Source: Pelargonium nanum (taxonomy: Eukaryota > Streptophyta > Magnoliopsida > Geraniales > Geraniaceae). Taken from it: a stretch of 39,818 nt of DNA. Location of the stretch: positions 1 through 39,818 of the forward strand of contig JAYMTF010000324.1 of NCBI GenBank assembly GCA_036897485.1, in the 5' to 3' direction. Positions 1 to 11,000 of the stretch are shown here, one piece after another. The notes beneath the pieces were generated by a model, which did no database searches, was not told where the DNA came from, and saw only the letters and a program-made list of their open reading frames with translations. Position 1 is the first letter of the stretch, and each line of letters opens with the position of its first letter. Position numbers and translations under genes: made by a program.

Positions 1-17
1 ATATATATATATATATA
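1..17. repeat. (AT)n microsatellite tract
   Basis: The window opens with a perfect alternating AT tract. It may extend beyond the window edge. Such tracts are common in plant intergenic DNA, and no function is implied. Confidence 0.9.
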
Positions 18-194
18 ACACATATTGAGCATATGAACATGATATGAAATGAAGTCTAATGTAGGCATGTTCCAAATATGAATTTTAAAGCTATAGAGAC
101 ACTTATTTTAGTCAATCCAGCATGTCAAATGAAATATTAGATCCCAATTCTTCCAATTTTTCAAATAGAGGAGACAACAATGTTCATCTTGTAA

Positions 195-284
195 TCTATC
201 ACATGAAGTGGTTGATTTCACTTGTTCCCTCGTGATCTCAGGTTCAAGTCTCAGTGTTTATACGTTTGCTGATCCAAAAAAAAA
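195..284 (+). mobile_element. Possible tRNA-derived SINE fragment
   Basis: GAAGTGGTTGA near 206 resembles a polymerase III A box (tRNA D-arm region). GGTTCAAGTCT at 241-251 matches the B box (T-arm) pattern. About 25 bases downstream is an A-run (275-284). This order, A box, B box, then A-run, is that of a short tRNA-derived SINE head. No target-site duplication was found, and single boxes occur by chance, so the call is tentative. Confidence 0.3.
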
Positions 285-405
285 ACCCACACGAAGTGGA
301 CAATATTATCAATATTTTAAAATAGTTTTTCCAACAAAACAAAAATCAGATATGGACAAACTATATAGAAATACTTGTGATCACAACTATATAGAAATAC
401 TAAAT

Positions 406-1059
406 TGTTGGTATTGTCTCTAGTTAATGAGAGCAATTTGGTAACTTTGCCTATGGGGGGCGAAATGGTAATAATGACTCATATACTATCTCTTCAAAGA
501 GAAAGGGACAAATGAGATCCGTCTTGACTGAAATTTTAGTATGTCGCTCATAGGTTTATCCTCTACAAATAGATCCGATCAATTTGGTGAGATTCTTCTA
601 ATTTCTTTATCTCTATTTATGAGTTTCAACCTAAATGATTGATGATTTTATTGGATATTCAAGTTTGTACTTGATGATTGTATTCTCTAGTCGATCCGGA
701 GAAGACCCTTGTATTCCCATTGTTTATTATAGTGGAGATGGAGGTGGATTTCGGGCCCGTGATTTTTTCTCTTCACACTAAAGAGGTTTCCACATATAAT
801 TTGTTCTGTGTTGACGTGGTTGTTCGTAATGCTTGTTTTACTATTATTCATATACCTTCATATTGCTTCTAATAGATTTAGGGAAAAAGATATTTATTCT
901 GCTGCATAAAACTTGACAAGTTGGTTTGAGCTGTGTTGAGAGGCTGACAATTAATTTGGGCTGAGTAAGCTGACAGGTTAATTTAAGTCTGAATAGGTTG
1001 ACAGGCTTATTCGAGCCAGAGTGTCAGCTCTTGTTGTTATCTCTCTTTTTTCCCCAACA
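406..1059 (+). mobile_element. Ty1/Copia-type long terminal repeat (5' LTR)
   Basis: The 654-base segment starts TGTTGG (406-411) and ends CCAACA (1054-1059), the short inverted ends typical of plant Copia LTRs. A primer-binding site follows two bases later, which fixes the right edge and the + orientation. The TATAGTGGAGATGG stretch followed by CGTGATTTTTT, near 730-770, resembles the R/U5 part of many plant Copia LTRs. No second LTR lies in the window, so neither the age of insertion nor a target duplication (the left flank is TAAAT, 401-405) can be assessed. Almost all internal coding sequence is missing, so the element is a 5'-end remnant that cannot transpose by itself. Confidence 0.82.
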
Positions 1060-1061
1060 AC

Positions 1062-1073
1062 TGGTATCAGAGC
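1062..1073 (+). promoter_or_regulatory. Retrotransposon primer-binding site (tRNA-iMet)
   Basis: TGGTATCAGAGC is the exact complement of the 3' end of plant cytosolic initiator tRNA-Met including CCA. It is the standard minus-strand primer site of plant Copia elements and lies two bases after the LTR. Fungal initiator tRNAs have a different 3' end, so this site points to a plant host. Confidence 0.9.
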
Positions 1074-1103
1074 TTTTAGTTGAGTCTAATATGGTAAGCA
1101 AGT

Positions 1104-1166
1104 ATGGAAGAAGGAAATAGAGGCAACTTGGTGAATCTTAATGCTACTTATTCTTTATTTTCTTAG
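1104..1166 (+). pseudogene. Copia gag, N-terminal stub
   Basis: The frame starting at ATG 1104, 31 bases after the primer-binding site, reads MEEGNRGNLVNLNATYSLFS and then meets TAG (1164-1166). An acidic/Asn-rich gag start placed just after the leader is normal for plant Copia elements. The rest of gag and all of pol are absent. An earlier ATG at 1091 gives only nine codons. The break coincides with the edge of the SANT-like fragment on the other strand (from 1170), so the internal region was probably lost by deletion or recombination there. The assignment rests on position more than on residues. Confidence 0.45.
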
Positions 1167-1169
1167 TTA

Positions 1170-1564
1170 TCAACACCATCCCTTACCCACTTGCATTTTT
1201 TTAGCCAAATTTTTCCATCCAACTGCAACGAAATGAGAGTTAAGTTTATTACCCGCTATTATCTCATCTTTGCAAGCTTAGATAAAATACTTTACAGGTT
1301 TATCTGTCCAAACTATTTTCCTTCGTGCTTGTTCATCAATTCCAACCATGTTATTATCTGACTGTTTTCTTTTCTTTTTCGTACGACTCTTATTCTTTTC
1401 ACTTCACCTGATTCTTGCATGCCTTTAGTACGTAAGAGTCCTTCGTCGAGGTCATGGTCACAGTTCAGTTGAGGTGGAAGGCTCCAAATATATGGGGTAG
1501 GGGTTGTCAAGTACACATTACTCATATTGGGATAGTATGGAACATTATAATTAGACTCATCCAT
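1170..1564 (-). pseudogene. Broken plant Myb/SANT-like domain gene
   Basis: On the minus strand an ATG at 1564 opens an 83-codon frame ending ...ELMNKHEGK. After a frame change between about 1325 and 1313, the adjoining frame continues with IVWTDKPVKYFI, a TAA (1278-1280), then GNKLNSHFVAVGWKNLAKKM a few residues further on. The order W-T-x(n)-F-I ... AGN+ ... HF ... GW+N is that of the plant Myb/SANT-like domain (trihelix-related, found in L10-interacting MYB-type proteins and in the DNA-binding partner of PIF/Harbinger transposases). The N-terminal part has a basic Arg/Lys cluster but is not a recognised domain. The frameshift and the stop make it a pseudogene. The fragment ends where the Copia gag stub ends. 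Family membership is judged by eye. Confidence 0.6.
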
Positions 1565-3150
1565 ATAACAAAATAATAAATTAAATCATATCAATCACTT
1601 AAGATGTCTCATGCTTTCAAACAAAAATTTAAATCAACATAGAGGAGCTATGTAAACTACTTTAGCATATATCAAATATAGAATTTTATATTTTTGAATT
1701 AAAACGGTTTCGAGACAGTCAATCAAACTAACAACTATGGTCGACCATTTGCAGTACATAAACTATTCGGTCGACATTTTCAAAACTTATGGTCGACCTT
1801 TATGACATATAGTTTCTCCTGACTGTCATTTTTTATAGAAATGAAACAGTCGATCATTTCTAAATTTTTGGTTAACCGAACTTGGAAACTACTGTAACAA
1901 GTTAATTTCCCCTTTCAAGTACGTGAAATGAAAGATGTTAAAATAACATTGTTCAGAAATACGTAAGTAAAAAGGTTATCGTTCAACTAGTGTTTCATCT
2001 ATGCTCTATAGGATATTCTATTAGAATTCACTTTATGTTGTAACTTGTTAAAATTTGTACATATAGTAAATAAGGGGTAACCCTTAATCAGGGATTTCTC
2101 GAAGTTTTTAATGTACTTGCTGGAATGCAGTATTTTAAGTAATATAATGAACAGAATACCTACATATAGGATAACTTTTCTCTTCGACTGGCAGATGAAA
2201 AATTTTCGAGAAAACCTAATGCGTTAGGGAAGCGCTTTTTTTTATAATTATATTAGCTACGATATGATATGATATAGTATAGTAGAAGACCCCTATTATA
2301 GTTAATTACTTCTATACTTAGTTTTAGAATGTTTGAATAGTGGGTCCTTGTGTTGAATGATCATTCTATTTTCGGTGTCCCTCATAGGGATTTTTCGCTC
2401 TTATTTCAACGAAGTGCTAAATTAAAGTATGTAGCTTCATCGATAGGCAAATAATGTAAAATTTAAGTATATATAATCAAAAGTAATAAAAAAACTTATC
2501 TCTCGAGTAGAACCATAATATAAAATAATAAGAATATGATGAAGTGTATATAAGTAAAGTAATCTCTATACTTCTTGAAACATAAAAACTTTAATTGAAG
2601 AATCTAAAAAACGAGTTTTGTAGCAATGCGAAAGCCAATGATTTTGTTTTTAATTATAGTTAATGTAAAAATATAACCTATTTAGCGGAACCTATATACT
2701 AATTACAGATTTTAATTTGCTTTTTCAGAAACGTATAAATACTCTTTGATACGATATAATCCTAACTTCTACAAATATTTTAGGTTTTGTATTGACTTTT
2801 ACAGAACTTTATATTCGCAAGCACTAAAGATGCTTGGTGATAAGCTCTAATGGTTCTTTCAAAGCCTGCTCAGGGTCATTTAGGTACTCAAGTTTTTAAT
2901 TGGTTATTATTTGTTTGCTGGGAATTATATACTGTAGGTTCAAATTGAATCAATAAAGGGTATTATTAGTTGCTAAACCTTAGGAAGAGTAAAGCGAAAC
3001 TCAACGGGTTAGCCAGTAGTAAAAAGATTTCCAATGCTAAGCTAAATAACTTTTTGCTAAATCTTATATGCATGTCTATGAAACTAAACTTATCCCGAAA
3101 AAATGAGTTTGGCAAGTCAGACGTCAGACACAAAAAGAAATACCTCAAAT
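1565..3150. other. Plant-like non-coding stretch up to the composition change
   Basis: No gene is recognised. CpA and TpG are still frequent (for example 8 CpA/TpG against 5 ApC/GpT in 2341-2400, and 9 against 4 in 2821-2880), unlike the DNA to the right. Small structures are a GATAT run near 2261-2283 and a TCCCT-CAT-AGGGA hairpin near 2380. The compositional edge falls between about 2,950 and 3,200, where the counts change gradually, so the exact junction cannot be placed. Overlapping 60- to 72-codon open frames on both strands at 2966-3188 look like chance. Confidence 0.6.
1737..1798 (+). repeat. Three spaced GGTCGAC repeats
   Basis: ATGGTCGACC occurs at 1737-1746 and 1789-1798, with a related TTCGGTCGAC at 1766-1775. 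A weaker CAGTCGATCATT follows near 1847. ACAGTCA (about 1715) and TGACTGT (about 1819) bracket the group in inverted orientation. This may be the remnant of a small inverted-repeat element or a set of dyad sites; no known family is recognised. Confidence 0.4.
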
Positions 3151-6043
3151 TACATTATACTATAGAGGTTCATATATCTAGTTATTGATAATAACAGAAC
3201 GAACTCTAGCTAAACATCGGGACCCCTACTAGGTGTTTTAACTCTTTAGTAGAACCTAAGAAATCTTGGAAAATAAGAAGAAAAAATACTTTACGTCATG
3301 ATGCACTAGGATTGTCCTAATCAATTACATACATAAGACCCCTAGAGCTCCCGGGGACTTTCTTCTTACAGCTAAGACGATTAGAACGCTTGTACGCTTT
3401 TTGTAAAACCTTACAATTTACTTAGCTCAAAAACGAGTGTTCCCTAGCCAAATATTTAGTTAATAAGGTAAGTATCCTATATATACCACTTATCCTGTAA
3501 GGAGCAGATACATAAGCCCTCGTAAAGGATTCATAAGTGTTAGGGTAAAGTTCTGATGTTCTTTAAAAAGGTCATTTATTATACCCTTTAATTTAGGCAG
3601 GGGAGACCCCTAAACTATATTACCTCTTTTCTTAGACAGCTAGAAATACTAGGGAGTCCGAACTAAGCAAAGCTCCCTCGAGAAATCTTAGTTACTAACT
3701 GGACATTCTTGTAATAAGTATAAGTATAAAACTACACTATAAACCCGCCTGCTCTTTATGATATATATTATAATCCCAGGTAGAAGGCAGAGGAAAGAAA
3801 CACTTGTTTAAAAAAGAAAAGAAGGGACTCCTACACTCTTTGAATAGGGATAAAGAAACTCCAGTTATTGCCGGAAGAGGTATACCTCATTTAATACCTG
3901 TTATTTTTGAAGGGCTCTTTTTCTATAATACGTAAAAGGTAAATAGTAGCCAGATAATAATAGGAAGGGTACACTTAATTAAGAAAGAATTCTAAATTTT
4001 CATTTGCCCTGGCTTGACAAGCAGAAATATACTTTATAAGCTAAACTCTCCTAGAGTTCCATTTGAAATAGGTATTAAGACACCATTTTGACACAGGGTA
4101 AGCCCTTGCTTAGAATTTATAATGGAGGGGTTTATGTTATTAAGTCCTAATATCAAAAAAGTTAAGTAAAACCACATTATTCCATCACAAGAAGCCCCTA
4201 TATCCAGGGGTTCCCTTTTTTCCTTATATGGTACCCCATTTTTATACAAAAGCAAAAAAAAATACCTTATACTCTATAGACTTATTCTGAAGAAAGCATA
4301 TCCGTGTTAAGGACTTAAACTTTTTAGCTAGAGCTTAACCTTTTAAAGATATTTTAGTAGTAGGTTCTCCCTACTATATTAAAAGGACTTCTGCTTATGA
4401 TTCGGTATTCTTGGTCAGTAGATTACTTTGTTATCCTACTAAGTATTCGTATATATTCTAGTAATGCCTAAAGTATAAGAGCAGGGAATACTTTAAGGTA
4501 TTGAGAGATCATAGCTAAGCTTAGTTTTAGCAAAGGCATGGAATTTCTAGTTATAGGTATATAAGTGAATTTTATAATTAATATATATAAGTAAAAGTCT
4601 TGAAAGGAGCAAAATAGCAATATAAAGACTTTTTGGCAAACTCTGTACATATTCTTAGGCATGAATAAATAATTGATAAGTCTTCGGTTAATTTTTATTA
4701 ACAAATCTGTTAAACAAACCTTCGTAATCATTAAAGGTGATAAAAGGACCTTTATCGAAAGCAGAAAATCTTAAATATTAAATCCGATTCTAAATAGAGC
4801 GTACTTTTGAGTACGGATCCCGTGAAAACTAAAGAATCCCTACTCTTTGCTGGATTAACCACAAGACCCTGTTATTAAATACATTTTAGCACTTCCTAAC
4901 TTATTATAGGAATACCCCCTTTTTTCTAAAGACAACTCCTATAGGGTATTCTGTGCTTTAAAGAAGGATCCTCAATAGTAAAATATTACTTGGAAAATTT
5001 AAGGGTACAAAACATAGGGTAACAAAGTATATGAACTCCAGAGTATATAAGGGGGAAGCACAAGCTCGCCTATCTCTGCGAAGTCTATATGTAACTAAGT
5101 AATTTCTATAACAACACATGAGTTTATCAAAGTAAATAATAGCTATCTTTTGTTTGAGCGGTTTAACGAATTGAATTCGGAATCAGATTTAGTCTATTTT
5201 TTAGATATTAATTGCTAAATTGAAAACAAGAGTAACTATCCTGCACCACAAAAAAAGATTTAAAGACAAAACAATCTTTTATATCACCTGATTTAAGTGC
5301 GGTTGGATTAGTAAAATGCCATTACTTGTGTTGATAAGTGATAAGAACCCTTCAGAACTTAGCAATTAATAACAGAGAGCTTCTATTTAGTAAGTATAAC
5401 AAAAGGACCTCCTAACTAATAATAATTTGAAACTCAAAATTTCGATATCCTGAGCCTTCTTGGTTAGAAATAGTATGACGATCGTATAGGTCATAACATT
5501 CCTATAATAAAGCACAAAGTGAATTCTTATAAGTTAAGCTCCTCCATTTCTTTCAGTATAATATTATTTGCTCGTAATTTGAGATATTATTTATGATGAA
5601 GACCAAGGAAAATCTTACTTAAATATATAAATTAAAAGTAACAATACTACTACTACAACTTAAAAAAAAAAAAAAGGGGGTTTCAGGGTTGTGCAGTCTT
5701 AAATAAGTGCTGAATTATTTGTTTCTTATCAAGAGTAATCCCGTGGAATAAAGAAACCCATAAAATTACCATTTAGTTTAACAACGTACCAAGGGGACCC
5801 CCTGAAAGGAATCACATCGGGGAGCGTTCAGTACTAAGGAGTAGCCTCTACTTAGAATGTTTTATACATATTTATGTACTTTAACCTTTATTATAAATAA
5901 AGAAGTTTACTGTAAAGATTCTTATGAAGCTTACTGTGCTAATTAAGTTGTTTAAAAGTTAAGTAGTAATTGATAGTAATAAACTATTCACATGCTTTCC
6001 TTTTTGCTTACTATAAGAAGTCCGTTTCGTGCAGGTAAAGTTG
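3151..6043. other. AT-rich gene-free DNA
   Basis: No coding region, RNA gene or transposon is recognised. The DNA is TpA-rich and poor in CpA/TpG. It has scattered purine-run/pyrimidine-run motifs such as the GGGACCCC near 3220, AAAAGGACCTCC near 5400 and AAGGGGACCCCC near 5790. Open frames up to 87 codons (4468-4731, minus) show no family resemblance. Confidence 0.6.
5645..5680 (+). repeat. (TAC)4 and an A14G5 tract
   Basis: Four TAC units (5645-5656) are followed shortly by fourteen A (5662-5675) and five G (5676-5680). It is the longest homopolymer in the AT-rich part. It could be slippage or an old poly(A) tail of an insertion, but no element is recognised upstream. Confidence 0.75.
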
Positions 6044-6117
6044 GGGCTTATAGTTTAATTGGTTAAAACGTACCGCTCATAACGGTTATGTCGTAGGTTC
6101 GAGTCCTACTGAGCCTA
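6044..6117 (+). tRNA. trnI-CAU: tRNA-Ile(CAU), plant-mitochondrial type
   Basis: A full 74-base cloverleaf is visible. Acceptor: GGGCTTA (6044-6050) pairs with TGAGCCT (6110-6116), with G-U at the first and sixth pairs; the discriminator is A6117. D stem: GTTT/AAAC. Anticodon arm: TACCG / CTCATAA / CGGTT, anticodon CAT at 6078-6080, with only the outermost T-T pair unpaired. T arm: GTAGG / TTCGAGT / CCTAC, fully paired. No CCA is encoded. The GGGCTTATAGTTTAATTGG start and the CTCATAACGGT anticodon arm match, from memory, the native trnI(CAU) of land-plant mitochondria, whose C34 is changed to lysidine so that the tRNA reads AUA. It is the only intact gene I find, and the compensated stems suggest selection or a recent origin. 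An elongator tRNA-Met shares the anticodon and is the alternative. Confidence 0.93.
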
Positions 6118-7940
6118 TATTCCTGCCTGAATGGGTTAAAAATACCTGAGTGTATAACTTTACCTTATCCACGGTAGCTTTTGTTAGTACTTTCTTTTAA
6201 GTTAGTGATCAGTGATTTGTCTAAGTAATGGCCTTGCAAATAGGGTCCTATATTCTATTTAGTAAGCCGAGAGTACAAAATAAAGCTATTTCAACTAGAA
6301 CTACGGATAGCAATACAGATCAGAAAATCACTTTGATAACCCGGGTTGCTAAACAACGTTTTTGCGTTACATGACTGAAAAATAGGATTCTTTTTAGATA
6401 TATCCTGACTGTGATTAGTTTCATATAAGAAGGATTTTTAAAAGGGTCTCTGCAGGATACTTATAAATACCAAGTTCTCTAAAAGCTAAATATAGTTTAT
6501 ATGTTTTAAGAGTACCTCTTTAACTCTTTGTCTAATGGAAAATAATTACATTCGGTAAATCAAAAATGTGGTGGAGACGTTGACCGTGGGTTCAAGAGCA
6601 TTCATAACTTAAATGTCACTTAGTAAAAGAACCTATTATTTCCCAACTATAAAATTAACGAGCTTTCTCTCTCAAATCCAGTAAAAGGCTTTTAAGAAAT
6701 ATTAGAATAGATATATGAATATGATAGCAGTGCCCTTAAAGTAAAAAATGTTACTAGAGCCCTTACCTCGCAGGAATAAGAGATACTAAATTCACGAGGG
6801 GTTTACTAGTTCTTGCAAAAACGGGCGGCTATTCCGGTACCAAGAATATTAAAAATATTTGATTGAGAACTTTATATGCGAAATTCATTAATCAAAAAAG
6901 TCTTAGTACCACATTCTCTAGCACTGATGTATGCAACTATTATGCAATGTAGGAATTTCGTTTTTAGTAATCGTCAGATCCTCTGTATTTACCAACAGTT
7001 ATGAAACTACTGACCCCAGTTTTACCTTAATAAGGAAACCCTTAGGTAAACAAGTGTCTAATTTTAGAAGAAGCGATAAGTCTCCTTTCATATATGCACC
7101 TTAGTCTTCATAAGACCATAATAGCGGCCCTGCCCCATATAATAACATTTATAACCCCGGGCATACAAAAGTTCACGGGTTTTCAAATTACTAGCACTAT
7201 GTACCTCATTGAATAATATAACTAATTAGGGTCCCGTAATGAACTACTTCCATGAAAGTTTTAGATCTAATGTATATTGTAAAAGTATTTTGAGAGTTTT
7301 AATGAATGAGAGACCCAATGTACCCCAAGATCCAACTATATATTCTACGAGGGTCCATCTTGGTAATGGAAACACAACTAAAATATTATCTAGTATTTAA
7401 AACAGAGGAGAGTCTCTATTAGTAGCAGCGGAAGAGCCATCTAGCTCCTAGATTTCGAGGGGGTCACCACTGCTGCGGTACCTTTTTTTCCTTTATTCTC
7501 TGATAGATGTCATAAGCCCCTTTTCACTATAATAATATATAGCTTTATAAAATTAATGGAAGTACGGCTTTGTTCTTTACTAGTTTTTTCATTATCTAAG
7601 AAGTAGCTAACAATAGCTCAAAAACTTATGATACCTAGACTTACGCACCCCTCTTTCCTCTGGATTACATCTAAAAGACGATTTACTGAAATGCAGAGAG
7701 AGCAGGTTTTATTCCCTACATAGGCTAAGGTCATTCTATTTTATATTCTAATAGGAAGTTTGCGTTACATACAAAAGAGAGCCTTTATCCACGTAATTGT
7801 TAAAACTTCAGGCATACTCGTAAAACTGGAATTTTCTAGCATTTTAATTGACTTCTCTGGTTGTGTTGATATCATTAGAATCCCACTTACATAATATTTG
7901 CTAGTTAAATTACTTCTTTAGTTTTAAAAGTTATTCCCAT
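6118..7940. other. AT-rich gene-free DNA
   Basis: No gene is recognised. A T-arm-like string GTGGGTTCAAGAG near 6590 has no cloverleaf around it. ACGGGCGG near 6823 resembles a universal small-subunit rRNA word, but the flanks do not continue the match. Confidence 0.55.
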
Positions 7941-7945
7941 TGAAT

Positions 7946-8009
7946 CCAAGTGGTCAAGCACCTCCGCCGAGTTAGTGAATGGCAGAGGTTCGAACCCCAA
8001 CCTCCTAGA
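7946..8009 (+). pseudogene. tRNA-like relic
   Basis: CAAGTGGTCAAGCACC (from 7947) resembles a tRNA D arm. AGAGGTTCGAACCCC (7984-7998) resembles a T arm and contains the palindrome GGTTCGAACC (7987-7996). The spacing is roughly tRNA-like, but no acceptor stem forms, the anticodon arm does not fold, and the T stem has mismatches. It may be a decayed organellar tRNA, possibly of Ser type. Chance resemblance cannot be excluded. Confidence 0.3.
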
Positions 8010-11000
8010 AGACTTTGCTCAAATTTAATGCTTTTTCCGAATCCAGAATTTATTTGCTTTGACATACCTCGATAACTCTGCCCTTTGTTGTAAGAAACTC
8101 GAATTAACGAATTGGAACTGCTGGTATAAGAGATTAAGGAGAGGTTAACAAAAGATTTTTAGAGGCTTTTTATGTTACCTGTCATAGGTTTCATTAAATA
8201 AATATACCAGGGAAAGAAAAGAGGGGGTCCCTTTTGTAGGGATTTCAGGAGTTCGTGAATTAAAAATTCCGTGGGTCAAAATTGAATCAAAAGTTCAGTA
8301 TTAAGGGTCTTTAAAATCACTAGAATGTAAATTGTAGTTTTAACAAACTCTATGAAGGATGCATTATTCTATATCCAAAAGAATTCCTTCACACAGAAAA
8401 GCGCGGCCCTTATCACAGGAGTTATTAACTTTTATAAGGTTTCTTTTTCTATATGCGTTAAATAATAGAGGTGACTCTAGTAGTTAGAATGAAAATGACT
8501 TTCAATTAATCCCTATATAGTAGGGGGGTACTCCACGTTACTCTAAAGTAAATTTCCTTCACGAGGTCCCTCGCGATATATGTTTTTAGCTTCAATTTTC
8601 AGTAAAAGACTAAAAGATTGACACAAAAACAATTTAGTATAATAGAGGTTTAATTTTGGCTTAGCTCTTGTATTTTCTCAAAAATTAAGGGCGGCCCGTT
8701 TCAATATATATGATTTTCCCGGCCCTAGAACGGTTCTTCCTAGTTAAGGGAGTATTCGTACTTTATCCATAGTTTTTACGGGGTATGCATATTTACATAA
8801 TCCTGATTATAATATTTACTTTACCACTATATTAAAAGTCATTAGTGAAGCGAGTTCCTTATAGAATTTGTATGGCATAAAAATCTTATGAGAGGAATGC
8901 GCTGAAACTTAACAAAGGAAATTCGTTTAAATGTGAATGGGAAAGAGCCCTTAGTAGAATTTCCTAGATTTTGTTACTTTTATTATTGGTAAAGCGCTGA
9001 GTCGAAAAGAAGTAATATGGCTTTCAAATTAATCAAAAGCCTTTTGTGTTATCTTTAGAAGGATATCTACCGTCTCGCTTATAGTAAAATACTTAGACAC
9101 TTGTTACAAACTTTTGAGGCTTTTACTTTGGCAAGGGACTTTATAAGGAAATGAACCCTACTCCAGTAAATAGGACCCTCTCTGTTTACACAATTATCGT
9201 AGTTACTTCCTTACATCATTTTAGAGACTGTTTAGTATAAAAAAGGACTCCTTTATAGAAAATATATCTTAGCTCTTTAAAGGATTCCCCTATTTGTACC
9301 CTATGCTCTATGAAAAACTGTTCTTAACTATATTAGTAATTCCCTTGTGATTTAAGAATTAAGGTGTCCTAATATTCTTTTTTATAAAAGTCTCAAGAAA
9401 ATGTTAGCTGCCTTAGGATTTGTAGCTTTTGAGCGAGGCCCCTCTAGAGGAAAGTAATTCGGAAGTATACTACTTAATATAAAAACTCTAAGCTTTTCCT
9501 TGGAAACCTAATAAGCAATAGCTGCTTTGAGCGGAAGCGCCTTATAACTGCAGGAAATTTACTAAACAATAAACTACAATGCCGGGAGTACCCATCAACA
9601 AGGACGTGCCTATCACTATATACTACTCCTAATTCAAAAATACACAAGCGAGTTAATACAGATATGTTATAAAGTTGAAAGCTATAAAAACTCTGAGATT
9701 TCAAAAGAAATAGACTTATCTTAAGTAAAGTCTTGTAAAAAGTATTCTAAGCTGCCGGAACTCTACAAAAAGATTACACTAAAACACTAAACTAGTTACT
9801 CTCTGTAGATGGGTGCCAAGCTATTACGGGTTCTAAATGAATCCTTGGGGTTCGCTTCTATAAGTAAACTAATGAGCTTTTGCGAGTCCCTATTTTGTAT
9901 ATACTTTTTTATTTTAAAGCTACTCTCCTACTAACTACTTGTTTGACTAGTGGTGAATAGCAAAAAGAAAAACATTTTCGGGTTCATATAATATATAATA
10001 CCCAAGCCCTAGAGAAACCTGGTAAATCCGAAGAGGAAAATCCTCTGTTTAACTTGTAGTAGGCCCTTAATTCTACTAAAAATGGCATTTGTTCAAATCC
10101 AGACATATAAAATAAAAACCCAAACACTGGTGAATAATCTAAAACAGTGCCCTTTTATATATTTTAAACTCACGCTTGGATCCCTACTTTGAAATGATAT
10201 AAAACACCGCATTAAGTAATTTTATTTCCTTTTTAGACTCGCGCTTTACTATCCAAAGAATCTTGTTTTCAAGTAAATAGTTATAGCTAGTAAACCGATA
10301 AAATGACTACACGTATATAAGGGTCTCTTTTTTAGACAAAGGATCTTATTAAATTATTAATTCTAAGACAATTTATTACCTGAAAATTCTACACATGTAC
10401 CACTTAAAAAAACTTTAAAATATAGTAGAGATACCTATTTTTACACACCCTGTATTTCAAATCCTGTCCGAAATAGAAAAAGAAACTTACAACAATAGGA
10501 GTCTAAATCCCGGAATTTGTTTATCTTAGAACTATAAGACTTTCATAAAACTTCAATATTGAGCTTGGCGCTTTTACTTTTAAACAGGGGTCACAATAGT
10601 ATAACAACGCACCATTAATGATTTTTATACATACTGGTGTGAAAAGAAAAACTAGTTACAAGAATCCGGGGTTCAATGTTGTCTAGGGGCTCTTGCTTTG
10701 GCTACTCTATTATTAAATTCTCTATGGAAAGATTTGCCTACTTTACGGTACAATCCTACTACCAACTATAAGTTTACTAGATTTCGAATAAAAGGTAAAA
10801 GCCTGAATCAGCTCCTAATATTTTTACTTCTAGCTTATAGCCTGTAGCCCTAACAAGATTTAGTACCCTAATCTAGAAAAGATATAACCGGGTTTTCCAT
10901 CGAAAACTAAAAGCTTTAGCAGAAAAGAACATATAACTTAACTACTGCAACTTTTACTGCTAAACGAGTACATTGGCTTACTTTAAAACGATCGTAGACC

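Noticed and set aside
6820..6840. ACGGGCGG as a small-subunit rRNA fragment
   Set aside because: Only about eight bases match the universal word, and neither flank continues the rRNA sequence on either strand.
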